Assembly: GCA_001777995.1 (NCBI GenBank)
Contig: MFFV01000036.1
Location: 1-12,105 of the forward strand
DNA length: 12,105 nucleotides
Source: Candidatus Falkowbacteria bacterium RIFCSPLOWO2_02_FULL_45_15
GTDB lineage: Bacteria > Patescibacteriota > Patescibacteriia > Patescibacteriales > XYC2-FULL-47-12
Direction: 5' to 3'
Below, piece by piece: positions 1-5,063 of this stretch. Position 1 is the stretch's first letter. Each line of letters starts with the position of its first letter. Position numbers and translations under genes: made by a program. A model generated the notes under the pieces. It searched no databases, was not told the DNA's origin, and was given only the letters and a program-made list of their open reading frames with translations.

Positions 1-60
1 ATCCCACCACTTAGACCAGCTCAGAGCTAACCTCTGTCCCCGGTCGCGCTGACACTAAAG
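1..60. other. Unassigned left edge, more GC-rich than its flank
   Basis: This stretch is richer in G and C than the next 190 bases and ends abruptly at about 55, so it is probably the tail of a gene or of a structured RNA cut by the window edge. On the + strand one frame is open from base 2 to a TGA at 50-52 (about 16 residues, none recognisable). Bases 22-36 can fold as a hairpin (CAGAG, loop CTAAC, CTCTG). On the minus strand the segment TGAGCTGGTCTAAG followed by TGGTGGGAT looks faintly like the D-arm region of a class II tRNA, but I could not build a proper acceptor or D stem. I cannot choose between these readings. Confidence 0.25.
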
Positions 61-83
61 TAAAGGTTAATATTTATATTTAA

Positions 84-105
84 AAGGCAAATTTGCCTTG
101 TTTTT
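84..105 (+). terminator. Probable intrinsic terminator of an upstream gene
   Basis: A perfect 16-base palindrome (AAGGCAAATTTGCCTT, 84-99) is followed by G and five T (101-105). It folds as a 6-bp stem with an AATT loop. The T-run is on the + strand side, so it suits a rightward transcript ending just before tsaB, probably the one whose end lies in bases 1-60. The stem has only three G-C pairs, so it is weak. Confidence 0.5.
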
Positions 106-139
106 AAAGGTCAAGTTAATCTCTGATGATTAACGATTT

Positions 140-168
140 ATAATATCATATTTTTTAAATAAAGTCAA
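140..168 (-). promoter_or_regulatory. Possible leftward sigma70-type promoter
   Basis: Read on the minus strand there is TTGACT (163-168), exactly 17 bases of spacer, then TATTAT (140-145). Transcription would start near 133 and run leftwards out of the window. The match is good, but it sits in very AT-rich DNA where such matches arise by chance, and the hairpin at 84-99 favours a rightward upstream gene. If real, it would drive a divergent gene or RNA whose start is in bases 1-60. Confidence 0.3.
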
Positions 169-203
169 TACTCGTTATATTTTTATTTAATATTAGCAAT
201 AAA

Positions 204-230
204 AATATTAAATATTGAATATTAAATATT
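204..230. repeat. AT-only 13-bp tandem direct repeat
   Basis: AATATTAAATATT occurs twice (204-216 and 218-230) separated by one G, inside a longer A+T tract ending about 18 bases before the tsaB start. Each unit is nearly palindromic. It may be slippage-derived or part of the tsaB promoter region. I found no convincing -35/-10 pair and no Shine-Dalgarno sequence for tsaB here. Confidence 0.6.
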
Positions 231-248
231 TTATGGTATGTTGAAGTT

Positions 249-656
249 ATGATTCTCTATATTAACACATCTGACGAAGAAAAAGTGGCTTTAGCGCTTG
301 GCAAAGCGGGAAAGCTAATTGCTAAGCGGGAATTCAAGGCAAAATACCGGCAATCCGAAAAATTACTGCCGGCGATAGATTTATTATTAGCTAAAAATAA
401 AATAAAGCTAAGCGATTTGCTTGGCGTCGTCGCGGTCAACGGGCCGGGGCCGTTTACCGCCACGCGCATCGGCGTTACGGTAGCGAACGCGCTCGCTTAC
501 GGCTTGAACATAAAAATCGCGGGCTTGCGGGCGGATGAGTTTGATAATATTGAGGATATGGTAAGTAGGGGCTGGGAAAAATTGTCAAAAGCTAAAAAGG
601 AAAAGACAGTGGAGCCGGTGTATGATAGGGAACCCAACATTACAATTAAAAATTAA
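249..656 (+). CDS. tsaB: TsaB-like subunit of the tRNA t6A-modifying complex (short form)
   Basis: TsaB is the non-catalytic partner of TsaD in the complex that transfers threonylcarbamoyl to A37 of ANN-decoding tRNAs in the cytoplasm. The 135-residue protein shows the family's N-terminal actin-like fold: an initial strand 'ILYINTSDEE' in place of the usual 'LaIDTS', then 'SEKLLPAIDLLL', then the hallmark 'NGPGPFTATRIGVTVANAL', equivalent to GPGSFTGLRIG. Classical TsaB has about 230 residues. Here most of the second half is absent and the protein jumps to 'VEPVYDREPNIT', which resembles the usual C-terminal tail. Short TsaB proteins are, as far as I know, common in CPR bacteria, so this is probably not a broken gene. 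The start at 249 gives the expected N-terminus but lacks a Shine-Dalgarno sequence. The last codons and the stop lie inside a micro-repeat (642-678). The gene appears to be its own unit, ended by the terminator at 791-816. Confidence 0.85.
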   Translation: MILYINTSDEEKVALALGKAGKLIAKREFKAKYRQSEKLLPAIDLLLAKNKIKLSDLLGVVAVNGPGPFTATRIGVTVANALAYGLNIKIAGLRADEFDNIEDMVSRGWEKLSKAKKEKTVEPVYDREPNITIKN

Positions 657-678
657 CAATTATCAATTACGAATTAGG
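642..678. repeat. Degenerate ATTA micro-repeat over the tsaB stop
   Basis: Several imperfect copies of an 'acaattaa / caattat / caattac / gaatta' unit run in series. The tsaB stop codon (654-656) and its last residues (ITIKN) fall inside the array. Similar A/T quasi-repeats occur at 204-230 and after 11930, so this looks like a genome-wide style of short tandem slippage at gene ends. Confidence 0.5.
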
Positions 679-790
679 AAATAAGGAGAAACAGTACATT
701 GGTGAACAACTTGTGTAAAACTTGTGCAGTAATCCACTGAAATTTAAGTAATTCACAGGCAAAATTAAATTTTAGGCAAATAAAATTAAG

Positions 791-816
791 TCGCCTTATC
801 AACAAGGCGATTTTTT
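791..816 (+). terminator. Strong intrinsic terminator between tsaB and the dcw operon
   Basis: A 7-bp stem TCGCCTT/AAGGCGA (791-797 and 804-810) with a 6-base loop is followed at once by six T. It lies 134 bases after the tsaB stop and 27 bases before the dcw promoter, so it separates the two transcription units. Confidence 0.85.
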
Positions 817-842
817 GTTGGTATAGTTGAGGCAACTAATGG

Positions 843-871
843 TTGACCGGAACGGTTAAGTGGGGTAGAAT
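843..871 (+). promoter_or_regulatory. Main promoter of the mraZ (dcw) operon
   Basis: TTGACC (843-848) and TAGAAT (866-871) are separated by exactly 17 bases, a near-consensus sigma70-type promoter. The start of transcription would be near 878. It lies immediately after the terminator at 791-816 and upstream of GTGGGG repeats of the kind bound by MraZ. The last spacer bases (860-865) are themselves GTGGGG, so a bound regulator would cover the -10 region. Confidence 0.7.
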
Positions 872-906
872 AAAATCAAGATGTCAGAAAGTGGGGAAGA
901 GTGGTG
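860..906 (+). promoter_or_regulatory. Candidate MraZ operator (GTGGGG repeats)
   Basis: GTGGGG occurs at 860-865 and 891-896, and GTGGTG at 901-906. The second and third are 10 bases apart, and the first is 31 bases before the second, about three helical turns. E. coli MraZ binds direct repeats of TGGGN with a 10-base period just downstream of its promoter, and mollicute MraZ binds AAAGTG-type repeats. The run AAAGTGGGGA followed by AGAGTGGTGA (888-907) fits both patterns. This implies that MraZ controls its own operon. The operator role is inferred from this similarity. Confidence 0.6.
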
Positions 907-1033
907 AAAACAAGATTCCAAAATTTCAAGATTAAAAATAAATAAACAAGAGCAAGTAAGCCAAGAAAATTAGCGCTTACGCTCAAAAATAAAAAAAGGC
1001 GGCAAAATAGGATAGGACCTATAAAGCTGGCTA

Positions 1034-1070
1034 AGGCGGCAACCGCCTACAAGAGTTGCCTTTATTTATT
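1034..1070 (+). promoter_or_regulatory. Two competing hairpins in the mraZ leader, possible attenuator
   Basis: Hairpin A pairs AGGCGG (1034-1039) with CCGCCT (1043-1048). Hairpin B pairs GGCAAC (1038-1043) with GTTGCC (1055-1060) and is followed by TTTATTTATT. A and B share bases 1038-1043, so only one can form at a time, and B with its T-rich tail resembles a weak terminator. An upstream copy of AAGGCGGCAA (996-1005, repeated at 1033-1042) could also pair with either 3' arm. The arrangement resembles transcription attenuation, but the T-run is interrupted by A, and no known riboswitch class is recognised. Confidence 0.35.
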
Positions 1071-1143
1071 AAGTATAGAAGGGGTATGGGTGAGTTTGGA
1101 TTACTCTGAATCCAGCCATACTTCTCTTGCACTTAAGGGAATT

Positions 1144-1590
1144 ATGTTTATCGGCGAATACAGCCATGCGATTGACGACAAAGGCCGGGTGGCGGTGCCG
1201 GCAAAATTCAGAAAAGTGTTGCAAAGCGGGGCAGTGGTAACCCGCGGTCTTGACAGTTGTTTATTTTTATACGCGAAAGAAGAGTGGCAGAAATTAGCGG
1301 AACAAATTTCCGCCGCTCCCATTAATAAAGCTAACTCGCGCGCTTTTAGCCGCTTTATGCTCGCGGGCGCGGTTGAATTGGAATTTGACAAGCAAGGCAG
1401 GATTTTACTGCCGGAATATTTGCGCCAGCACGCTTCTTTGCGTAAAAGCGTCATTTTAGCCGGCCTCTACAACCGGATTGAAATTTGGGATGAGGGAGTT
1501 TGGAAAAAATACAGCAAAGTTACCGGCAAAAACAGCGGCCGCATAGCGGAAGAGTTGGAAGGAGTAGGGTCAGTCAAGCAATCAAGTTAA
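1144..1590 (+). CDS. mraZ: Transcriptional regulator MraZ
   Basis: MraZ is a DNA-binding protein of the AbrB/SpoVT fold that forms rings and controls the dcw operon it heads. The 148-residue product starts with the canonical 'MFIGEYSHAIDDKGRVAVP' and contains the two family half-motifs, DDKGR at residues 11-15 and DKQGR at 82-86, each followed by a hydrophobic-Pro strand. Length is normal (E. coli: 152). I chose the ATG at 1144 because the protein begins there in known members. A short AAGGGA (1135-1140) sits just upstream. A GTG at 1090 in the same frame, preceded by AGAAGGGG (1077-1084), would add 18 residues (MSLDYSESSH...) not typical of the family. The GTGGGG repeats upstream are its likely operator. 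It is followed after 5 bases by a small membrane-peptide ORF. Confidence 0.93.
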   Translation: MFIGEYSHAIDDKGRVAVPAKFRKVLQSGAVVTRGLDSCLFLYAKEEWQKLAEQISAAPINKANSRAFSRFMLAGAVELEFDKQGRILLPEYLRQHASLRKSVILAGLYNRIEIWDEGVWKKYSKVTGKNSGRIAEELEGVGSVKQSS

Positions 1591-1595
1591 ATTTT

Positions 1596-1730
1596 ATGAT
1601 GATAAATTTAAAAAATAACATTCTCCCCAATCTAATGTTTATGCTAGCCGTGGTAGTGGTGCCGCTTTGTTTAATGGCGGTAGCTTCCATTGGCGTGAGG
1701 GAGGAACTGTTAACTATTTTAGGGGTATAA
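1596..1730 (+). CDS. Small single-span membrane peptide between mraZ and rsmH
   Basis: This 44-residue ORF fills the gap between mraZ and rsmH. It has a short polar N-terminus (MMINLKNN), one hydrophobic segment of about 20 residues (LMFMLAVVVVPLCLMAVASI, residues 14-33) and a short tail with GVREELLTILGV. Its stop (1728-1730) is 2 bases before the rsmH ATG, and the rsmH ribosome binding site lies inside its last codons, which is typical of coupled genes. No strong Shine-Dalgarno precedes the tandem ATG ATG at 1596. The same frame is open back to 1500 inside mraZ, so a longer product cannot be excluded. I recognise no family. The size and position suggest a small divisome- or envelope-associated membrane protein, but that is a guess. 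Confidence 0.5.
   Translation: MMINLKNNILPNLMFMLAVVVVPLCLMAVASIGVREELLTILGV
1721..1725 (+). promoter_or_regulatory. Ribosome binding site that fixes the rsmH start
   Basis: AGGGG lies 7 bases before the ATG at 1733. It supports this start rather than the in-frame ATG at 1667, which would add 22 residues before the conserved 'HTPVMLPEV'. Confidence 0.75.
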
Positions 1731-1732
1731 TA

Positions 1733-2638
1733 ATGAGTTATCATCATACGCCAGTAATGTTGCCAGAGGTTATTGAATATTTAAATCCAAAGACTGGAGA
1801 GATAATTATTGATTGTACTTTAGGGGGGGCGGGCTATACGCTGGCGATTGCGCAACGGGTAGGGGAGAAAGGTAAAGTGATTGCTATAGACGCGGATGAG
1901 ATGGCAATAGAAAATGCAAAAGGAAAAATTGAAAATGAAAAATTAAGCAATATAATCTTAGTTAATGAAAACTTTAAAAATTTATCAGCGATTATTAACC
2001 AAATCGGGCTGGAAAAAGTGGATGGCGTTGTTTTTGATCTTGGGCTATCATCAGCTCAACTCGAAGACGCAACTAGGGGATTTAGTTTTAACTCTGCTGC
2101 GACGCTAAACATGGAATTCGGAAGCCGGAATCAGGGATCAGGAATCAGGAATACGGAGGAAATTGTAAATAAATTTAAACCAGAAGAATTAGAAAAAATC
2201 ATTAGGGAATATGGAGAGGAGAGGTTTGCCAAAAAAATTGTCGGCGCGATTATCAAGGCGCGGCGGTTAAAGCCCATCGCTAACAGCCGAGAATTAGCGG
2301 CTGTCATCAGCCAGGCAGTGCCGGCAAAGTACCGCTACGGCAGAATCCACCCGGCCACGCGTACTTTCCAGGCCTTGCGGATAGCCACTAACGACGAATT
2401 AACTAATTTAAAAGTTGCCTTGCCGCAGGCGGCTGAAGCTCTAGCGGCCGCAGGCAGGATAGTAATAATTTCTTACCATTCTTTGGAAGACAGGATCGTA
2501 AAATGGTTTTTACGCGAGCGGCAAAATCAAGGAGCGGTTAAAATTTTAACTAAGAAAGTAGTTACGGCCACCAAGGCAGAGATGAAAAATAATCCGCGGG
2601 CGCGCAGCGCTAAACTGCGGGCCGCGGTTAAAAAATAA
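1733..2638 (+). CDS. rsmH: 16S rRNA m4C1402 N4-methyltransferase RsmH
   Basis: RsmH (MraW) uses S-adenosylmethionine to methylate N4 of C1402 in the 16S rRNA decoding centre. The 301-residue product begins 'MSYHHTPVMLPEVIEYL' and shows the SAM loop DCTLGGAGY (27-35; the family usually has GGGGH), then 'VIAIDAD', 'VDGVVFDLGLSSAQLED', 'RGFSF', 'YGEERFAKKI', 'IHPATRTFQALRIATNDEL' and 'IISYHSLEDRIVK', ending in the typical 'NPRARSAKLRA'. Length is normal. One oddity is that the loop after RGFSF, usually close to 'PLDMRMD', reads 'ATLNMEFGSRNQGSGIRNTEE' and is encoded by a short DNA repeat (2127-2156). The start is fixed by AGGGG at 1721-1725. The gene is 2 bases from the small ORF before it and 4 bases from the ftsL-like gene after it. 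Confidence 0.95.
   Translation: MSYHHTPVMLPEVIEYLNPKTGEIIIDCTLGGAGYTLAIAQRVGEKGKVIAIDADEMAIENAKGKIENEKLSNIILVNENFKNLSAIINQIGLEKVDGVVFDLGLSSAQLEDATRGFSFNSAATLNMEFGSRNQGSGIRNTEEIVNKFKPEELEKIIREYGEERFAKKIVGAIIKARRLKPIANSRELAAVISQAVPAKYRYGRIHPATRTFQALRIATNDELTNLKVALPQAAEALAAAGRIVIISYHSLEDRIVKWFLRERQNQGAVKILTKKVVTATKAEMKNNPRARSAKLRAAVKK
2127..2156 (+). repeat. In-frame GGAATCA micro-repeat inside rsmH
   Basis: Four imperfect units (GGAATCAG, GGATCA, GGAATCA, GGAATAC) follow each other. They encode residues 132-141, within a loop that is shorter and conserved as DMRMD in most RsmH proteins. The frame is kept. This looks like a small repeat that expanded inside a coding region. Confidence 0.65.
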
Positions 2639-2642
2639 AACC

Positions 2643-3020
2643 ATGGAGGAACCACAAACTAAGCCAATTTTTACGGCTGACGCGGAAGAAATGGCTTTCA
2701 GCGAGGGCGTCAGGAGAAATAATAAAATTTTACTGAAAGTCAATTTAGCGGCCGTTAACGGTCTTTTTTTAGTGACGGCGATAACCTTAGCCGTCGGCTA
2801 TTTAGCAGTCAGTAACCAGTTGATAAGTCATGGCTTTGCCATCAACAGTTTAAAAAATAATATTGCCGAACTGAATAAAAATAATCAAGACTTGGAGTTA
2901 AAGGTAATGAATTTAGAGTCATACGCGGCGGTTAACGAGCGGATAACTGCCTTAGGCATGGTCGGCGCCAGTAACGTTGAATATTTAGAGATGCCAAGAG
3001 GCGAGGTAGCGATGAGATAA
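2643..3020 (+). CDS. ftsL: FtsL-like bitopic divisome protein
   Basis: FtsL and relatives are small membrane proteins that pair with FtsB/DivIC through a periplasmic coiled coil and help activate the FtsW-FtsI septal synthase. The 125-residue product has a cytoplasmic head of about 33 residues, one membrane span (about 36-56, AAVNGLFLVTAITLAVGYLAV), a heptad-like helix rich in N, L, E and K (about 66-93), and a short tail containing 'ITALGMVGASNVEYLEMP' that resembles the 'A..lGM..p....v..l' ending of FtsL. Sequence identity in this family is always low, so the call rests on topology and on position between rsmH and ftsI, the standard ftsL slot. The ATG at 2643 has no upstream Shine-Dalgarno; an ATG at 2691 is a possible alternative. 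Confidence 0.75.
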   Translation: MEEPQTKPIFTADAEEMAFSEGVRRNNKILLKVNLAAVNGLFLVTAITLAVGYLAVSNQLISHGFAINSLKNNIAELNKNNQDLELKVMNLESYAAVNERITALGMVGASNVEYLEMPRGEVAMR

Positions 3021-3028
3021 CTTCGCCT

Positions 3029-3035
3029 AAAGGGA
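3029..3035 (+). promoter_or_regulatory. Ribosome binding site of ftsI
   Basis: AAAGGGA is 9 bases before the ATG at 3045 and supports that start. It is one of the clearer Shine-Dalgarno-like sites here; several neighbouring genes have none. Confidence 0.6.
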
Positions 3036-3044
3036 CAACTCATT

Positions 3045-5012
3045 ATGATCGGCAGCAACCGTTTTAAAAGAAATCCCACTAGCGGGGATAATCGCCTTAC
3101 CATACTGGGAGCGATTATTTTTTTATTTGCCGCCGGAATTGTTCTGCGCCTGTTTAACGTGCAGATATTAAATTATGACTTGTACAGCGCGCGGGCGATG
3201 CGCCAGCACGGAGTAGCCAAAGAAATTTTGCCGCTCCGAGGCCGGATATTCGTGCGCGCCTCGGAAGAGAAGTCGGAGTTATACCCGCTGGCCGCTAATA
3301 AAGAATTCGCTTTAGTTTACGCCGTGCCTGAAGACATCGTTAACCCCAAGGAGGCGATGGAGAAATTAACCCCCATTTTATTCCCGTTATTTTATGAAGA
3401 ACCGGATAAAGATGTTTTAGCCGCGAACATAGAAAAAAATTTGCGCCAGCAAATGGCCGCCGACGTTATTAACCGTAACCCGCCCGCCCCGGGTGAAGAA
3501 ATTATTATTGACGAGGAACAGCTAAAAATTGCTTTAGCCAAAGAACGGCTTATTTTAGAGGAAAATTTAACCAAAGCCAAAGAAGAGGCAACGAAGGCTT
3601 ACCAGGAAGAATTGCTGGATAAATTATCCAAACCAAACGATCCTTACGAGCCGTTAGCCAAAAAAGTGGATAAGGACAAGTTGGCGGAAATTTTATCTTT
3701 GAACATCGGCGGCGTTGATTATTGGTTAAGCGACTGGCGTTATTATCCGGAGAAAAACATTGCCAGCCATATTTTAGGTTACGTCATTGACAACAACGAA
3801 AATGCCGTCACGCAAGGCTTTTACGGTTTGGAAGGTTTTTTTAACCGGGAGTTGGCGGGCACCGTCGGGAAGGTGGTGGCGGAGCGCGACGCCGCCGGTC
3901 AAATAATCATCGCGGCCGACCGGCAGGTTAGCCCGGCCGTCAACGGAGCGGATTTAATTTTGACTATTGATAAAACCGTCCAAAACGTCGCTTGCCGCAA
4001 ACTGAACGAAGCCGCCTTGCGGCACGGCGCTGACAGCGGGGCGTTGATAATAATGAATCCTAAAACCGGCGCCATCATCGCCATCTGCGCCTGGCCGGAT
4101 TTTGACCCTAACGAATACGGCAAAACCAAAGACATTAATTATTTTAATAATGTCGGCATTTGGCAGGCATACGAGCCGGGATCGGTTTTTAAACCGCTCA
4201 CAATGTCAATGGGCGTTGATTTAGAGCTGGTAGAGCCGGACAGTAAATTTACCGACACCGGTTCCGTAACCATCGCCACCGAAACCATCAAGAACGCCGA
4301 AGATAAAGTTTACGGCGAGGCAACGATGACGCAAGTGCTGGCCAATTCCATCAATACCGGCGCGGTTTACGTGGCGCGCAAAGTAGGCATCAACAACTTT
4401 TTAAAATACGTTGAGGATTACGGCTTGGGGAAAAAAACCGGCATTACTTTAATGACTGAATCAGCCGGCAACATCAGCTCTTTACGCGATAAAATGCACG
4501 GCGATAATTTAAATTTAGCCGTGTCTTCTTTTGGCCAAAGCATAACCGTTACTCCGCTGCAGTTAGCGGCGGCCTTCAGCGTTATCGCCAACGGGGGGAT
4601 ACTGATGCAACCTTACATCATCGCCGAAATCATCAAAGCCGACGGCGAACACTTAAAAACGCCGGTACGGGAAATTCGCCGCGTTATTTCGCCGCGATCC
4701 GCTATCCTAGTGGCGGGGATGATGGTCAACGTCGTCGAGCAAGGACATGCTAAGCGCGCTGGCGTCCCGGGCTATTACGTTGCGGCTAAAACGGGAACGG
4801 CGCAGATAGCTTCCCGCACCGGCCGCGGCTATAGCGGGCGCACGAACCATACGCTAGTCGGATTTGCGCCCGCTGACGATCCGCTGTTCGTAATGGTTAC
4901 TTATTTGGAAGACCCCAAAGACGCGAAATACGCCGAATCTACCGCTACTCCTCTTTTCGGCGAAGTTGCGAGTTTTGTGCTAAACTATTATCAGGTGGCA
5001 AAAGAACGCTAA
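3045..5012 (+). CDS. ftsI: Class B penicillin-binding protein, FtsI/PBP2-type septal transpeptidase
   Basis: FtsI cross-links peptidoglycan stem peptides at the division septum, working with FtsW and the FtsL/FtsB pair. The 655-residue protein has a short cytoplasmic N-terminus, one membrane anchor (about 18-37), an 'LRGRI' element (64-68) opening the pedestal domain, and a typical C-terminal transpeptidase domain with all three active-site motifs: SVFK (Ser380 nucleophile, Lys383), SIN (435-437) and KTG (582-584). 'RYYPEKNIASHILGYV' and 'YGLEGFFNRELAGTVG' are standard pedestal landmarks. An extra charged, helical stretch lies at about 120-188 (KERLILEENL, KAKEEATKAYQEE), just before the conserved 'SKPNDPYEPLAKKV'; it looks like an insertion and may form a coiled coil. 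The gene follows the ftsL-like gene after 24 bases with AAAGGGA as ribosome binding site. I favour FtsI over an elongation PBP2 because of the operon. Confidence 0.93.
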   Translation: MIGSNRFKRNPTSGDNRLTILGAIIFLFAAGIVLRLFNVQILNYDLYSARAMRQHGVAKEILPLRGRIFVRASEEKSELYPLAANKEFALVYAVPEDIVNPKEAMEKLTPILFPLFYEEPDKDVLAANIEKNLRQQMAADVINRNPPAPGEEIIIDEEQLKIALAKERLILEENLTKAKEEATKAYQEELLDKLSKPNDPYEPLAKKVDKDKLAEILSLNIGGVDYWLSDWRYYPEKNIASHILGYVIDNNENAVTQGFYGLEGFFNRELAGTVGKVVAERDAAGQIIIAADRQVSPAVNGADLILTIDKTVQNVACRKLNEAALRHGADSGALIIMNPKTGAIIAICAWPDFDPNEYGKTKDINYFNNVGIWQAYEPGSVFKPLTMSMGVDLELVEPDSKFTDTGSVTIATETIKNAEDKVYGEATMTQVLANSINTGAVYVARKVGINNFLKYVEDYGLGKKTGITLMTESAGNISSLRDKMHGDNLNLAVSSFGQSITVTPLQLAAAFSVIANGGILMQPYIIAEIIKADGEHLKTPVREIRRVISPRSAILVAGMMVNVVEQGHAKRAGVPGYYVAAKTGTAQIASRTGRGYSGRTNHTLVGFAPADDPLFVMVTYLEDPKDAKYAESTATPLFGEVASFVLNYYQVAKER

Positions 5013-5027
5013 TTAGCGGGTTAATTT

Positions 5028-5063
5028 ATGAAAAAATTACTCCAACTAAAACTAAAAATTTTT
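5028..5063 (+). repeat. Copy 1 of the murF-start duplication
   Basis: These 36 bases match 8657-8692 at 31 positions, with a 20-base identical core caactaaaactaaaaatttt (5043-5062 and 8672-8691). Both copies begin exactly at an ATG and keep the same reading frame. Here the encoded MKKLLQLKLKIF forms the positively charged start of a signal peptide. Confidence 0.85.

Noticed and set aside
1..60. Minus-strand tRNA (class II D-arm-like TGAGCTGGTCTAAG)
   Set aside because: No acceptor stem or paired D stem could be built, and the anticodon region is outside the window.
795..806. DnaA-box-like TTATCAACA, with further near matches (TAATCCACT, AATTCACAG) at 720-760, as an origin of replication
   Set aside because: The best match lies in the loop and stem of a clear terminator, none of the others is a consensus box, and there is no dnaA or dnaN nearby.
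1667..1732. Longer RsmH starting at 1667
   Set aside because: The extra 22 residues are unlike the family, and AGGGG with a 7-base spacing supports 1733.
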